A stretch of DNA of 64,000 bases. Source: Pseudomonas rhodesiae. GTDB lineage: Bacteria > Pseudomonadota > Gammaproteobacteria > Pseudomonadales > Pseudomonadaceae. The position numbers and the translations under genes are program-made. The notes under the pieces were generated by a model. That model ran no database searches, was not told the DNA's origin, and worked only from the letters and a program-made list of their open reading frames with translations. Each line of letters opens with the position of its first letter. Position 1 is the first letter of the stretch. The stretch covers positions 434,001-498,000 of the forward strand of contig NZ_VFEU01000001.1 of assembly GCF_007858255.1 (NCBI RefSeq). Direction: 5' to 3'. Below, in pieces: positions 34,843-43,425 of the stretch.

Positions 34843-36056
34843 TGGGACAGTCCACTGCTGCGGTCGAAGTGACCGTTTTCCAGAAAAAACAGGCGGTACC
34901 AGTTCGGGTCGTAATTGCGCAGTTTTTCACCGGGCAGAGACGGCAGTTGTGCGTTGGCGGCCAGCGGTTGCACCAGATGCGGGGTGACGATCATCAACAA
35001 CTCCTTTTCTTCGCGACTGGTGGTGGCGTCGCGAAAAAACGCGCCGAGGATCGGGATATCACCCAACCCCGGAAACTTGTTGATAGTGGAACGGTTATTG
35101 GTGCTGATCAGGCCGCTGATCACAAAACTTTCGCCATCGGCCAGGGACACGCTGGTGTCGGTGCGGCGCACGGTCAGCGCCGGCACTTGGATGCCCTGGA
35201 TCTGTACAGCGTTGCTGTAGTCCAGCTCGCTGACTTCCGGCGCGACCTTGAGGCTGATGCGGTTGCGGTCGATCACCGTGGGCGTGAGCGTCAGGCGAAT
35301 GCCGAACTCCTTGTATTCGATGGAGATGCTGTCGCTGCCAGCGCTTGGCACCGGCACCGGCACTTCGCCGCCCGCGAGAAAACTGGCGCTCTGGCCGCTC
35401 ATCGCCACCAGGCTGGGGCGCGCCAGGGTGTAGGCAAAACCGCTGCGCTCCAAGGCGTTGATCATGGCCTTGACCCGCCCGCCGCCGAAACCAATGTTAA
35501 AGCTGTCGGCGCTCACCGGAAGTTTGAACACACCCTCTGACGGTGACAGCAGGTTGGGGCTGCCGAAGAAAAAGTTGCTGCCGTTGCCAAGCAGGCGGGT
35601 ACTGGCTTCCTTGAGCTTGCTGCGGCTGACTTCGACAAAGCGGATGTCGGTTTGCACTTGGCTGGGCAGCAGCGGGTCCTGGGACGGCGACAGCGACAGG
35701 CTGGTGAGCGCCGAGGTGGCCTTGCCTTTGACGAACACCATGCTCTGGCGCGGCGCGCTGGCGCAGGCGGTCCAGACCATCAGGCTGGTGGCGCCGCTGG
35801 CGACGCCGGTGAGCAGAAAGTGGCGGTCGCCGTTGACCCGCACATCGGCAATCTTGGGATCGCCAATCGCCAGGCGGGTGATGGCGACCGGCGATTGCAG
35901 TTCCTGTTGCAACCCTTCGCCCACCTCCAGCACGGCGGGCAGTTGGCCCAATGCGCTGCAATTGCCCTGCGCCGCCAGGACAATGCCCGCCGGCAAGCAC
36001 GTCAGCAGCACGGCCCAGGCCATTTGCGCGAGCGAGGGGGCGTAGCGATGGCTCAT
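34839..36056 (-). CDS. rcpA: Tad outer-membrane secretin RcpA
   Basis: A 405-residue secretin of the Tad system (CpaC family). A signal peptide and an N-terminal pilus-assembly/BON-like region (LEVGEGLQQELQSPVAITRLAIGDPKIADV) are followed by a secretin domain with VPVPSAG-SDSISIEYKEFGIRLTLTP and the terminal PILGAFFRDATTSREEKELLMIVTPHLV segment. It forms the outer-membrane channel for Flp pili. It starts 19 bases after rcpC. Confidence 0.92.
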   Translation of the reverse strand: MSHRYAPSLAQMAWAVLLTCLPAGIVLAAQGNCSALGQLPAVLEVGEGLQQELQSPVAITRLAIGDPKIADVRVNGDRHFLLTGVASGATSLMVWTACASAPRQSMVFVKGKATSALTSLSLSPSQDPLLPSQVQTDIRFVEVSRSKLKEASTRLLGNGSNFFFGSPNLLSPSEGVFKLPVSADSFNIGFGGGRVKAMINALERSGFAYTLARPSLVAMSGQSASFLAGGEVPVPVPSAGSDSISIEYKEFGIRLTLTPTVIDRNRISLKVAPEVSELDYSNAVQIQGIQVPALTVRRTDTSVSLADGESFVISGLISTNNRSTINKFPGLGDIPILGAFFRDATTSREEKELLMIVTPHLVQPLAANAQLPSLPGEKLRNYDPNWYRLFFLENGHFDRSSGLSQ

Positions 36057-36075
36057 TCACTGCATCCTTGCATGG

Positions 36076-37008
36076 TCACGGGGTTTGTTGAGTGGCTTGG
36101 GCGCCACGTATCACTTCGATACCTCGGCGAACGGCAGGGGCGGTGTCGGTCTGCGCGAGACTTTTAGGCGGGCCGATCAGCGCCAGTTGGGTGAATTGGT
36201 AAAGGTCGCGATTGGCTTCGGCGAGTTTGCTCGCCGCGTCGGTTTCGCCGGCCCAATAGCGGCCGAGCAGTTGTTCATCGGCGCTGCGTACGGCCAGGCG
36301 CAAAGTGCCGGCTTGTGCCGCAAGCATCAGGCGGCTCAATAGCGGCTCGGGCACCGCCAGCACCACGGTGCGCGCGGCAGCGCGGCGTTGGGCGGCCTGC
36401 ACACGTTCCTCCACGGTTGCCGGCGCCGGCACGGCGGGCTGGCCGTCGTTGGCCAGGCCCAATTGATCGCCGACGCTGAGCAGGCGCAGCGCGGGAATGA
36501 TGATCTGGGCCGACTGTTCTGCGTTCCCGGTGTCCCGCCCCAGAAACAGCAACACATCCACGTAATCACCGGGGCTCAGTTGCCCGCCCGCACCGATCAC
36601 CTCATCCACCGCGACGGCCAGCGCGCGCTCGTCCGGGCGAATCATGCGTGCCAGCGGGCCGCCTTCGCTGAAGCTTTGGTCGTTGAGCCAGGTGCCAGCG
36701 CCCAGGGCACGCAACGGTATGCGGCCGATGGCCTGATCGACTTCCGTGAGGCTACCGGCGGGCACTGTGCGCAGTTTTTCCAGCGCCAGGTCGGCAGCGG
36801 TAAGAGGCGCGAATGCTGGCACATCATGCACCAGCACCACCACGGGGCGACGGGTCTGGTCTTCGACGGCGGCAGCGGTGCTTTCCACGGAAACCACCGG
36901 GGCGGCAACAGGCTCCGGCGTGCGGCTCAACACCAAGCCCCAATACCCGGCGATCAATGCACCGACGAGCAGCAAGCCAGCCAGCGCCATGCTGATACGA
37001 CTGTTCAT
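36076..37008 (-). CDS. rcpC: Flp pilus assembly protein RcpC/CpaB
   Basis: A 310-residue CpaB/RcpC protein. An N-terminal membrane helix (ISMALAGLLLVGALIAGYWGL) is followed by an SAF/beta-clip domain (VVLVHDVPAFAPLTAADLALEKLRTVP) and a C-terminal periplasmic domain. RcpC proteins work at the secretin periplasmic side. The ATG at 37008 is selected, with GGGAGA upstream; an earlier in-frame Met at 37086 lacks such a site. It is the first gene of the leftward tad operon, divergent from flp. Confidence 0.9.
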   Translation of the reverse strand: MNSRISMALAGLLLVGALIAGYWGLVLSRTPEPVAAPVVSVESTAAAVEDQTRRPVVVLVHDVPAFAPLTAADLALEKLRTVPAGSLTEVDQAIGRIPLRALGAGTWLNDQSFSEGGPLARMIRPDERALAVAVDEVIGAGGQLSPGDYVDVLLFLGRDTGNAEQSAQIIIPALRLLSVGDQLGLANDGQPAVPAPATVEERVQAAQRRAAARTVVLAVPEPLLSRLMLAAQAGTLRLAVRSADEQLLGRYWAGETDAASKLAEANRDLYQFTQLALIGPPKSLAQTDTAPAVRRGIEVIRGAQATQQTP

Positions 37009-37339
37009 GACGGCTCTCCCTTTCCCGTTGCACTGCCTGCCCGTGTATCCAAACGGGTGAAATCGCAACCTGGCTGTGATGAACATCTAACGATTTGGCT
37101 ATTTGACGGTAGCTCAGCTAGGACGAAACGCCATTACCGTCTGGAAAATTAATCCGTACTTTCCTTCTCGCCTCTTAATAACGGCAACACAGCGGCGATA
37201 ACCGTACGACTAATACTTTGTGATTAATTAGTTCTTACAGTTGTGAGGGGTAGGTTTGTTGTCAATGCTCTAAAGGCATGCCGCGATCAACCGCGCTAGA
37301 GCCGTACCGGCTTGCTGTGTCGTATTAGGGAGAAGCCTT
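37009..37339. promoter_or_regulatory. Divergent control region between rcpC and flp
   Basis: These 331 bases separate the leftward tad operon from flp and must hold both promoters. The middle is A+T-rich (about 37140-37260, with TTAATAACGG, GTGATTAATTAG and TTCTTACAG). PprB would be expected to bind here by analogy with P. aeruginosa, but I cannot assign its site. A -24/-12 sigma-54 pattern was looked for and not convincingly found. A GGGAGAAG ribosome-binding site precedes flp. No small gene is seen. Confidence 0.6.
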
Positions 37340-37531
37340 ATGTTCCTTGACCAGATGTTGAAGCTTTATGTGCAGGCGCAACTTTTCTTCAAGCGCGAAG
37401 AGGGGGCGTCAGGTATTGAATACGCCATTATCGTGGCGTTAGTTGCACTGGTAATTGTTGGCGCCGGCGCGGGGCTTGGCGATAAGATCAAATCGATCTT
37501 CGACAGTATTGCCACCAAGATGACCACTTAA
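37340..37531 (+). CDS. flp: Flp type IVb pilin
   Basis: A 63-residue prepilin. The leader ends FKREEGASG, with predicted cleavage by FppA before IEYAIIVALVALVIVGAGAG, the signature hydrophobic Flp helix including the conserved Glu and Tyr. It is the major subunit of the Flp/Tad pilus. It has its own strong ribosome-binding site and is probably highly expressed. Confidence 0.95.
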   Translation: MFLDQMLKLYVQAQLFFKREEGASGIEYAIIVALVALVIVGAGAGLGDKIKSIFDSIATKMTT

Positions 37532-37591
37532 ATAACTTCACGAACTATTCGTGGCCATCATCCTTTAGGCTTTTTGATTTCAGGAATGTCT

Positions 37592-38002
37592 ATGAGCGCC
37601 TCTTCGCCAACCCGCCAGCAAATTCTTTTGGTGGACGACGAAGAGGACGCCCTGGTCGAGCTTGCCGAGTCCCTCGAAAACGAAGGATTCGAATGCTACA
37701 CCGCCACCTCCGTCACCTTCGCCTTGCAGGAACTGACCCTGCACCCGGACATCGCCCTGGTGATCACTGACCTGCGTATGCCCGAGGAAAGCGGTATCTC
37801 CTTGATCAAGCGCCTGCGCGAACACACGGACCGCTCGCACTTGCCGGTGATCGTTATGTCCGGTCATGCCGAGATGGATGACGTCAGCGACTTACTACGC
37901 TTGCAAGTGCTGGACCTGTTTCGCAAACCGATCTATCTGGCGCGGCTGGTCGATACATTGAACAGCCTGTTTCCCAAACACGTCACACGGTTCAAGCCTT
38001 GA
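37592..38002 (+). CDS. Single-domain response regulator beside flp
   Basis: A 136-residue CheY-like receiver without an output domain. It has the acidic pair in LLVDDEED, the phospho-acceptor Asp60 in ITDLRMPEESG, the Ser/Thr position in VIVMSGHAE and the KP motif in FRKPIYLARLVD, so phosphorylation looks intact. The ATG at 37592 is preferred because AGGA lies six bases upstream; one at 37586 would overlap it. It lies 60 bases after flp on the same strand, probably co-transcribed. A role in controlling Flp pilus activity is inference. Confidence 0.88.
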   Translation: MSASSPTRQQILLVDDEEDALVELAESLENEGFECYTATSVTFALQELTLHPDIALVITDLRMPEESGISLIKRLREHTDRSHLPVIVMSGHAEMDDVSDLLRLQVLDLFRKPIYLARLVDTLNSLFPKHVTRFKP

Positions 38003-38016
38003 GCGGCCAACGGTGC

Positions 38017-38865
38017 TCAGCCGATGGGCTGCCACCTGCCGACCATATGCTCAATCCCGCCCGCACCGTTCAACACCCACTCGCCACTCGAACCGGCGGC
38101 GCTGGCCGATAGGTGCACTTCGCTGGGCAGCCGCACCGGTTTTCTGAACTCCACAAACAGTTCGATATTGGCCGCAGGCAGATGCTCACCCAGGGCCGCC
38201 AAGCTGCGCGCCTTGTTCCATAAGCCATGGGCGATGGCCTGGGGAAACCCGAACAGTCTGGCGGTGAGGGCGCTGAGGTGGATCGGGTTGTAGTCGCCGG
38301 ACACCCGTGCGTAGCGGCGGCCGATGTCGCTGGGGGCGTTCCAGCGCGTCAGTTCGCTGACCTGGGCGGGCGTGGGCAGAGGCTCATCCTCTGCCGGGCC
38401 TGACAGCTTCACGCCTCGGCACAGCATGCGGCTCTCGCCTTCCCACAGCAGGCCAAGGGCGTCCTCGACGGTGGTGATCAGGTCGAACGTCGCGCCTTTG
38501 GCGTGTGGCTTGAGGTTCTGTGCGTGCACGCCAATCCACAGTTCGCCCACGCCGCCCAAGGGGCGGTGCACGCGGATGCGGTTACTCAAGTGGATCAGCC
38601 CGAGCAGGGGAAACGGGAACGCTTTGTCGGTGAGCAATTGCATCTGCACGCCGAAGGCGAGGATATGCGGGTAGGTGGCCGGCAGCATCGGGCTGTCGGC
38701 AAAGCCGCACACCTTGCGATAGACCGCCACCGCCTTGGGATCGACGCTGACCCGGCAGCGCAACCCCAGGTCCGGCAGGCTGGTGCCGCTGATCTTGCGC
38801 TTGAGCGCTGCACGCCAATACAGCGGCGGCAGGAACGGTCGGTTGCTTAAGGTCTGCCACTGCAT
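38017..38865 (-). CDS. MaoC-like acyl dehydratase
   Basis: A 282-residue double hot-dog protein of the MaoC dehydratase family (R-specific enoyl-CoA/ACP hydratase). The hydratase signature is in the C-terminal half: YARVSGDYNPIHLSALTARLFGFPQAIAHGLW, with the catalytic Asp and His. The ATG at 38865 is used; a GTG six bases earlier overlaps the fabG stop and is also possible. It is coupled to the fabG4-like reductase and divergent from a thiolase, together forming a set able to process 3-hydroxyacyl or 3-ketoacyl intermediates. Confidence 0.88.
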   Translation of the reverse strand: MQWQTLSNRPFLPPLYWRAALKRKISGTSLPDLGLRCRVSVDPKAVAVYRKVCGFADSPMLPATYPHILAFGVQMQLLTDKAFPFPLLGLIHLSNRIRVHRPLGGVGELWIGVHAQNLKPHAKGATFDLITTVEDALGLLWEGESRMLCRGVKLSGPAEDEPLPTPAQVSELTRWNAPSDIGRRYARVSGDYNPIHLSALTARLFGFPQAIAHGLWNKARSLAALGEHLPAANIELFVEFRKPVRLPSEVHLSASAAGSSGEWVLNGAGGIEHMVGRWQPIG

Positions 38866-38867
38866 GC

Positions 38868-40220
38868 TCACGCTCCCAATAGACTTTGCCCACACACCCG
38901 TAGGGCTTGCCCGCTGACCGCGCCGGAGCCTGGCTGGCCTAGCCACGCCACGGCCTCGGCGACGTCCTGAGGCAAGCCGCCCTGGCCCAACGAACTCATG
39001 CGCCGCCCGGCTTCGCGCAGGGCGAAGGGAATATGCGCGGTCATCTGGGTTTCGATAAACCCGGGCGCGACGGCATTGATGCTGATGCCCCGCTGCTTGA
39101 GCAACGGCGCCCAGGCTTCGGCCAGGCCGATCAAACCTGCCTTGCTCGCCGCGTAATTGGTTTGCCCACGGTTGCCGGCGATGCCGCTGATGGAGGCCAG
39201 CAGCACCACGCGGGCGTTGTCGCGCAGTGTGCCGCTGTCGAGCAGGGCTTTGGTCAGTACTTGCGGCGCATTCAGATTGACCGCCAGTACGGCATCCCAA
39301 TATTCCGGGGTCATATTGGCCAGGGTTTTGTCGCGGGTGATGCCGGCGTTATGCACCAGAATGTCGAGGCCGTCAGGCAGGTGTCCGATCAACTGCGTGG
39401 CGGCGTCTTCGGCGCAGATATCCAGGATGACGGTGCGCGCCCCCAGGCGTGCGGCCAGGGCTTCCAGATCGGCCTTGGCCTGGGGCACATCGAGCAGTAT
39501 CACCTCGGCGCCGTCGCGGGCCAGGGTTTCGGCGATGGCCGCACCGATGCCACGGGCGGCGCCGGTGACCAGGGCCTTGCGCCGCGCCAGGGGGCGGGTC
39601 CAGTCCTCTACCGGGGTGGCGCAGGCTTGCAGGCGAATCACCTGGCCTGAAATGTAGGCGCTCTTCGGCGATAGGAAGAAGCGCAGCGCGCCTTCCAGTT
39701 GCGCCTCGGCGCCGTCGCCGACATACAGCAACTGCAACACGCCGCCAGTGCGCAGTTCTTTGGCCAAGGAGCGGCTGAAGCCTTCCAAGGCGCGCTGGGC
39801 ACTGGCGGCAAACGGATCGCTGAGGCTTTCCGGGGCGCGGCCGAGGATCACCAAGTGGGCGCTATGGTCGAGATTTTTCAGCAGCGGCTGAAAGAATTCG
39901 CGCAGTTGCTTGAGCGAATCGGTGTGCTGCAGGCCGCTGGCGTCGAACACCACCGCTTTGAGCTTGGGGCCATGGCCGGGGATCCATGCGGGGGCTTCCA
40001 GCGGTTCGGCGCCATAGCTGTAAATGGCATCGGTGAGTCTGTTGGCGAACGGCAGCACTTGGGCCGCCAGTGCGCCGCCGCCGAGCAGCAAGGCGCCCTC
40101 GACCGGCCGCAGGCGCCCGGCCTGCCAGCGCTCCGGGCGTCCCGGCGACGGCAGGCCAATGGCGGCGACCAGGCGCTGGCCGAGGCTGGAGTTGGCGAAG
40201 TCGATATAACGGTCAGACAT
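38868..40220 (-). CDS. 3-oxoacyl-ACP/CoA reductase, FabG4-like
   Basis: A 450-residue high-molecular-weight FabG. A non-catalytic Rossmann-like N-terminal half (about 1-200) is fused to a C-terminal short-chain dehydrogenase. The latter has cofactor motif TGAARGIGAAI, NAGITRDKTLANM, the Ser in LLASISG and the catalytic YAASK. The NADH-type Asp after beta-2 (LLDVPQ) suggests NADH preference, as reported for FabG4-type enzymes. GGAGAG precedes the ATG. It is transcribed with maoC and divergently from the thiolase across about 117 bases. Confidence 0.9.
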   Translation of the reverse strand: MSDRYIDFANSSLGQRLVAAIGLPSPGRPERWQAGRLRPVEGALLLGGGALAAQVLPFANRLTDAIYSYGAEPLEAPAWIPGHGPKLKAVVFDASGLQHTDSLKQLREFFQPLLKNLDHSAHLVILGRAPESLSDPFAASAQRALEGFSRSLAKELRTGGVLQLLYVGDGAEAQLEGALRFFLSPKSAYISGQVIRLQACATPVEDWTRPLARRKALVTGAARGIGAAIAETLARDGAEVILLDVPQAKADLEALAARLGARTVILDICAEDAATQLIGHLPDGLDILVHNAGITRDKTLANMTPEYWDAVLAVNLNAPQVLTKALLDSGTLRDNARVVLLASISGIAGNRGQTNYAASKAGLIGLAEAWAPLLKQRGISINAVAPGFIETQMTAHIPFALREAGRRMSSLGQGGLPQDVAEAVAWLGQPGSGAVSGQALRVCGQSLLGA

Positions 40221-40337
40221 GGAACGCTCTCCGAAGGCTGGGGTTCAAAGGGTTGACCATCCCAGGGTAGCAGTCGTTCGACTAGGCTTATCCTTCCAGG
40301 CCACGGCGGCCGGCCCACCACACACAGGGAGCTTTCC

Positions 40338-41615
40338 ATGACTCAATTGCGGCGTGTAGCGATCATTGGCGCAAATCGCATTCCTTTCGCCCGCTCCAAT
40401 GGCCCCTACGCTACTGCGAGCAACCAGGCGATGCTGACGGCTGCACTGGAAGGTTTGATCGAACGCTACAACCTGCACGGCTTGCGCCTGGGCGAAGTGG
40501 CCGCCGGTGCGGTACTCAAGCATTCGCGGGATTTCAACCTGACCCGCGAATGCGTGCTGGGCTCGCGCCTGTCGCCGCAAACCCCGGCCTACGACATCCA
40601 ACAAGCCTGCGGCACCGGGCTGGAGGCGGCGCTGCTGGTGGCCAACAAAATCGCTCTGGGCCAGATCGAATGCGGCATTGCCGGCGGCGTGGACACCACT
40701 TCCGACGCGCCGATCGGTGTGAATGAGGGGTTGCGCAAGATCCTGCTGCAGGCCAATCGCAGTAAGTCGATGGCGGATAAATTAAAAGTCCTGTTACAAC
40801 TTCGTCCCCATCACCTCAAACCTGAACTGCCGCGCAATGGCGAACCGCGTACTGGCCTATCCATGGGCCAGCACTGCGAGTTGATGGCTCAGACCTGGCA
40901 GATCCCCCGGGCAGAACAGGACCAACTTGCTCTTGAGAGCCATCAGAAAATGTCCGCCGCCTACGCCGAAGGCTGGCACGACGATCTGATCACGCCGTTT
41001 TTGGGCCTGACCCGCGACAACAACCTGCGCTCCGATCTGACGCTGGAGAAACTCGCCGCCCTCAAACCGGCCTTTGAACGCAGCGAGAAGGGCACCCTCA
41101 CCGCAGGCAATTCCACGCCGCTGACCGACGGCGCCTCCCTGGTGCTACTGGGCAGTGAGGCATGGGCTCAGGAGCGTGGCCTGCCGGTCCTGGCTTACCT
41201 GCGCGATGGCGAAGCGGCCGCGGTGGATTTCGTCAACGGCGCCGAAGGCTTGCTGATGGCGCCGGTGTATGCGGTTCCGCGCCTGCTGGCCAGGAACGGT
41301 CTGACGCTGCAGGACTTCGATTACTACGAGATCCACGAAGCCTTCGCCGCCCAAGTGTTGTGCACACTCAGGGCCTGGGAAGATGCCGATTACTGCAAGA
41401 CCCGCCTGGGCCTCGACGCGCCGTTGGGCGCCATCGACCGCAGCCGGCTCAATGTCAAAGGCAGCTCCCTGGCGGCGGGGCATCCGTTTGCCGCCACCGG
41501 CGGGCGCATTGTTGCCAACCTGGCGAAATTGTTGGAGACGGCGGGCAAGGGCCGTGGGCTGATCTCGATCTGCGCCGCCGGCGGGCAAGGGGTGACCGCG
41601 ATCATTGAGCGTTAA
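40338..41615 (+). CDS. Acetyl-CoA C-acyltransferase (FadI-like thiolase)
   Basis: A 425-residue thiolase. The acyl-acceptor Cys is in QQACGTGLEAALL. The His motif is YEIHEAFAAQVL, and the second catalytic Cys is in SICAAGGQGVTAIIER, where the GHPFAATG segment precedes it. It resembles FadI/AtoB-type 3-ketoacyl-CoA thiolases. With the divergent reductase and dehydratase it could act in fatty-acid chain elongation or degradation; direction is not shown by sequence. The start ATG follows GGGAGC. Confidence 0.9.
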   Translation: MTQLRRVAIIGANRIPFARSNGPYATASNQAMLTAALEGLIERYNLHGLRLGEVAAGAVLKHSRDFNLTRECVLGSRLSPQTPAYDIQQACGTGLEAALLVANKIALGQIECGIAGGVDTTSDAPIGVNEGLRKILLQANRSKSMADKLKVLLQLRPHHLKPELPRNGEPRTGLSMGQHCELMAQTWQIPRAEQDQLALESHQKMSAAYAEGWHDDLITPFLGLTRDNNLRSDLTLEKLAALKPAFERSEKGTLTAGNSTPLTDGASLVLLGSEAWAQERGLPVLAYLRDGEAAAVDFVNGAEGLLMAPVYAVPRLLARNGLTLQDFDYYEIHEAFAAQVLCTLRAWEDADYCKTRLGLDAPLGAIDRSRLNVKGSSLAAGHPFAATGGRIVANLAKLLETAGKGRGLISICAAGGQGVTAIIER

Positions 41616-41750
41616 CGGCGCCCCGGAATTGGCCTATTGGTTGCATTCTTAAACGGGCAAAGATCAGTCGCCTCTCCCACCCGCGAGCCGATTGCCGTAT
41701 AACGAGTGCCATACGCGTATTTGGTAACAAAGGACCCACAATAAAAGCTG

Positions 41751-42650
41751 ATGAAGACTCCTAAACGCATTGAACCCCTGATCGAAGACGGTCTGGTCGA
41801 CGAAGTGCTGCGCCCACTCATGAGTGGGAAAGAAGCAGCTGTTTATGTGGTGCGCTGCGGCAACGAATTGCGTTGCGCCAAGGTTTACAAGGAGGCGAAC
41901 AAACGAAGTTTTCGTCAGGCATCCGAATACCAGGAAGGCCGCAAAGTCCGTAACAGCCGCCAGGCCCGCGCCATGGCCAAGGGCTCAAAGTTCGGCAAGA
42001 AGGAAACCGAAGACGCCTGGCAGAACGCCGAAGTCGCGGCGTTGTTCCGCTTGGCCGGTGCCGGTGTGCGCGTGCCGCAGCCGTATGACTTCCTCGAAGG
42101 CGTGCTGCTGATGGAGCTGGTGGCCGATGAGTATGGCGATGCCGCCCCGCGTCTGAACGACGTAGTGCTGGAGCCGGATCAGGCCCGCGAGTACCACGCT
42201 TTCCTGATTTCCCAGATCGTGCTGATGCTGTGTACCGGCCTGGTGCACGGTGACCTGTCCGAGTTCAACGTGCTGCTCACGCCGACCGGCCCGGTAATCA
42301 TCGACCTGCCCCAGGCGGTGGATGCGGCGGGCAACAACCACGCATTCAGCATGCTGGAGCGGGATGTGGGCAACATGGCTTCCTACTTTGGGCGCTTCGC
42401 CCCGGAGTTGAAAAAGACCAAGTACGCCAAGGAAATGTGGGCGTTGTATGAGGCCGGCACCTTGCACCCTGGCAGCGTCTTGACCGGTGAATTCGACGAG
42501 CCGGAAGAACTGGCGGACGTGGGGGGTGTGATCCGCGAGATCGAAGCGGCGCGGCTCGATGAAGAGCGTCGCCAGGCGATTCGGGCGGCGGATGATGCGC
42601 CGTCGAGCAAAGTCCCCGACGAACCGCCACCGCCGCCTTGGATGCAATAG
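41751..42650 (+). CDS. RIO1-type serine protein kinase
   Basis: A 299-residue atypical protein kinase of the RIO1 family. It has the ATP-loop/Lys region GKEAAVYVVRCGNELRCAKVYKE and the catalytic loop HGDLSEFNVLL. The metal-binding Asp is in IIDLPQAVD, standing in for DFG. A long flexible loop (SEYQEGRKVRNSRQARAM) is typical of RIO kinases. Bacterial members are less studied than the ribosome-maturation kinases of archaea and eukaryotes. It appears monocistronic, with a charged, Pro-rich C-terminal tail. Confidence 0.9.
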   Translation: MKTPKRIEPLIEDGLVDEVLRPLMSGKEAAVYVVRCGNELRCAKVYKEANKRSFRQASEYQEGRKVRNSRQARAMAKGSKFGKKETEDAWQNAEVAALFRLAGAGVRVPQPYDFLEGVLLMELVADEYGDAAPRLNDVVLEPDQAREYHAFLISQIVLMLCTGLVHGDLSEFNVLLTPTGPVIIDLPQAVDAAGNNHAFSMLERDVGNMASYFGRFAPELKKTKYAKEMWALYEAGTLHPGSVLTGEFDEPEELADVGGVIREIEAARLDEERRQAIRAADDAPSSKVPDEPPPPPWMQ

Positions 42651-43023
42651 TCTTCGGTTGCATGCAGATCAACAGGTGGGAGGGGCGGTGCGACGATTCG
42701 ACTTGCCCCCGGTGGCACACAGCTTCGGTCGAAAACATAACCTGAGAAAGTGAGATTTTTTGTGGTGAGCAGGCTTGTCCTGCGCTGGGCTGCGAAGCGG
42801 CCCTGAAACCTGACAACCGGTATGGCCTGATATGCCGCAGTGTGCGGAGAGGGGGCCGCTTCGCGCCCCAGCGCAGGGCAAGCCTGCTCGCCACAGCGTT
42901 ATGTGTCCGCCTTTAAGACTTGAAGATACCTATGCCCCGATGGCAGCGTTTCAGTCACCGCAACGGCTGGCTGATCCACCGCTGTCGGGCAAGCTCTCTC
43001 CCACATTGGTTTTGCGTATGGCC
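42651..43023. other. Repeat-rich gap between the RIO kinase and cueR
   Basis: These 373 bases contain no credible gene. They hold a large inverted repeat (42762-42895, listed separately) and a degenerate half-REP around 42977-43006 (GTCGGGCAAGCTCTCTCCCAC). The RIO kinase and cueR genes converge here, a typical landing place for Pseudomonas extragenic repeats. Confidence 0.75.
42762..42895. repeat. Long inverted repeat of a second extragenic palindromic family
   Basis: Arms of about 40 bases (GTGGTGAGCAGGCTTGTCCT onward, against AGGGCAAGCCTGCTCGCCAC) flank about 50 bases of spacer. The arms include GCGAAGCGGCC and GGCCGCTTCGCG and can form a long, slightly imperfect hairpin. Its sequence is unrelated to the GTGGGAGGGGG family seen elsewhere in the window, so it belongs to another REP-like family. 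Confidence 0.85.
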
Positions 43024-43425
43024 TTAGGAGCAGCAAGAGCCGGACGCCAGCTCCTTGAGGATCGGGCAATCGGGCCGATCATCGCCTTGGCAGTGTTCCA
43101 CCAGGTCCTGCAAGGTGTCGCGCAGTTGGCCCAGTTCCAGGATCTTCTGATTCAACTCGTCGATATGCTGGCGCGCCAAGGCTTTTACGTCGGCGCTGGC
43201 GCGGTGGCGGTCTTGCCACAGGGCCAGCAGTTTGCCGACCTCTTCCAGTGAAAACCCCATATCCCGCGAGCGTTTGATAAACGCCAACGTATGCAGGTCC
43301 TCCGCGCCGTACACGCGGTAGCCGCTGTCGGTGCGGTGAGCCGCTTTCAGCAGACCGATGGATTCGTAATAGCGAATCATCTTGGCGCTGAGGCCGCTCT
43401 GACGGGCGGCTTGGCCGATGTTCAT
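43024..43425 (-). CDS. cueR: Copper-responsive MerR regulator CueR
   Basis: A 133-residue MerR family activator. The N-terminal winged helix ([26 protein letters not shown]) and the long dimerisation helix are clear. Cys112 and Cys120 match the Cu(I)-binding cysteines of E. coli CueR in position. A C-terminal CCS tail is also present. It overlaps the copA stop codon by four bases (ATGA), so copA-cueR is one transcript. Two CueR-type promoters lie in the window, upstream of copA and of copZ. Confidence 0.94.
   Translation of the reverse strand: MNIGQAARQSGLSAKMIRYYESIGLLKAAHRTDSGYRVYGAEDLHTLAFIKRSRDMGFSLEEVGKLLALWQDRHRASADVKALARQHIDELNQKILELGQLRDTLQDLVEHCQGDDRPDCPILKELASGSCCS

Noticed and set aside
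37009..37339. Sigma-54 promoter upstream of flp
   Set aside because: A TTGCT near 37311 was checked, but the required GG dinucleotide and spacing of a -24/-12 element are absent.
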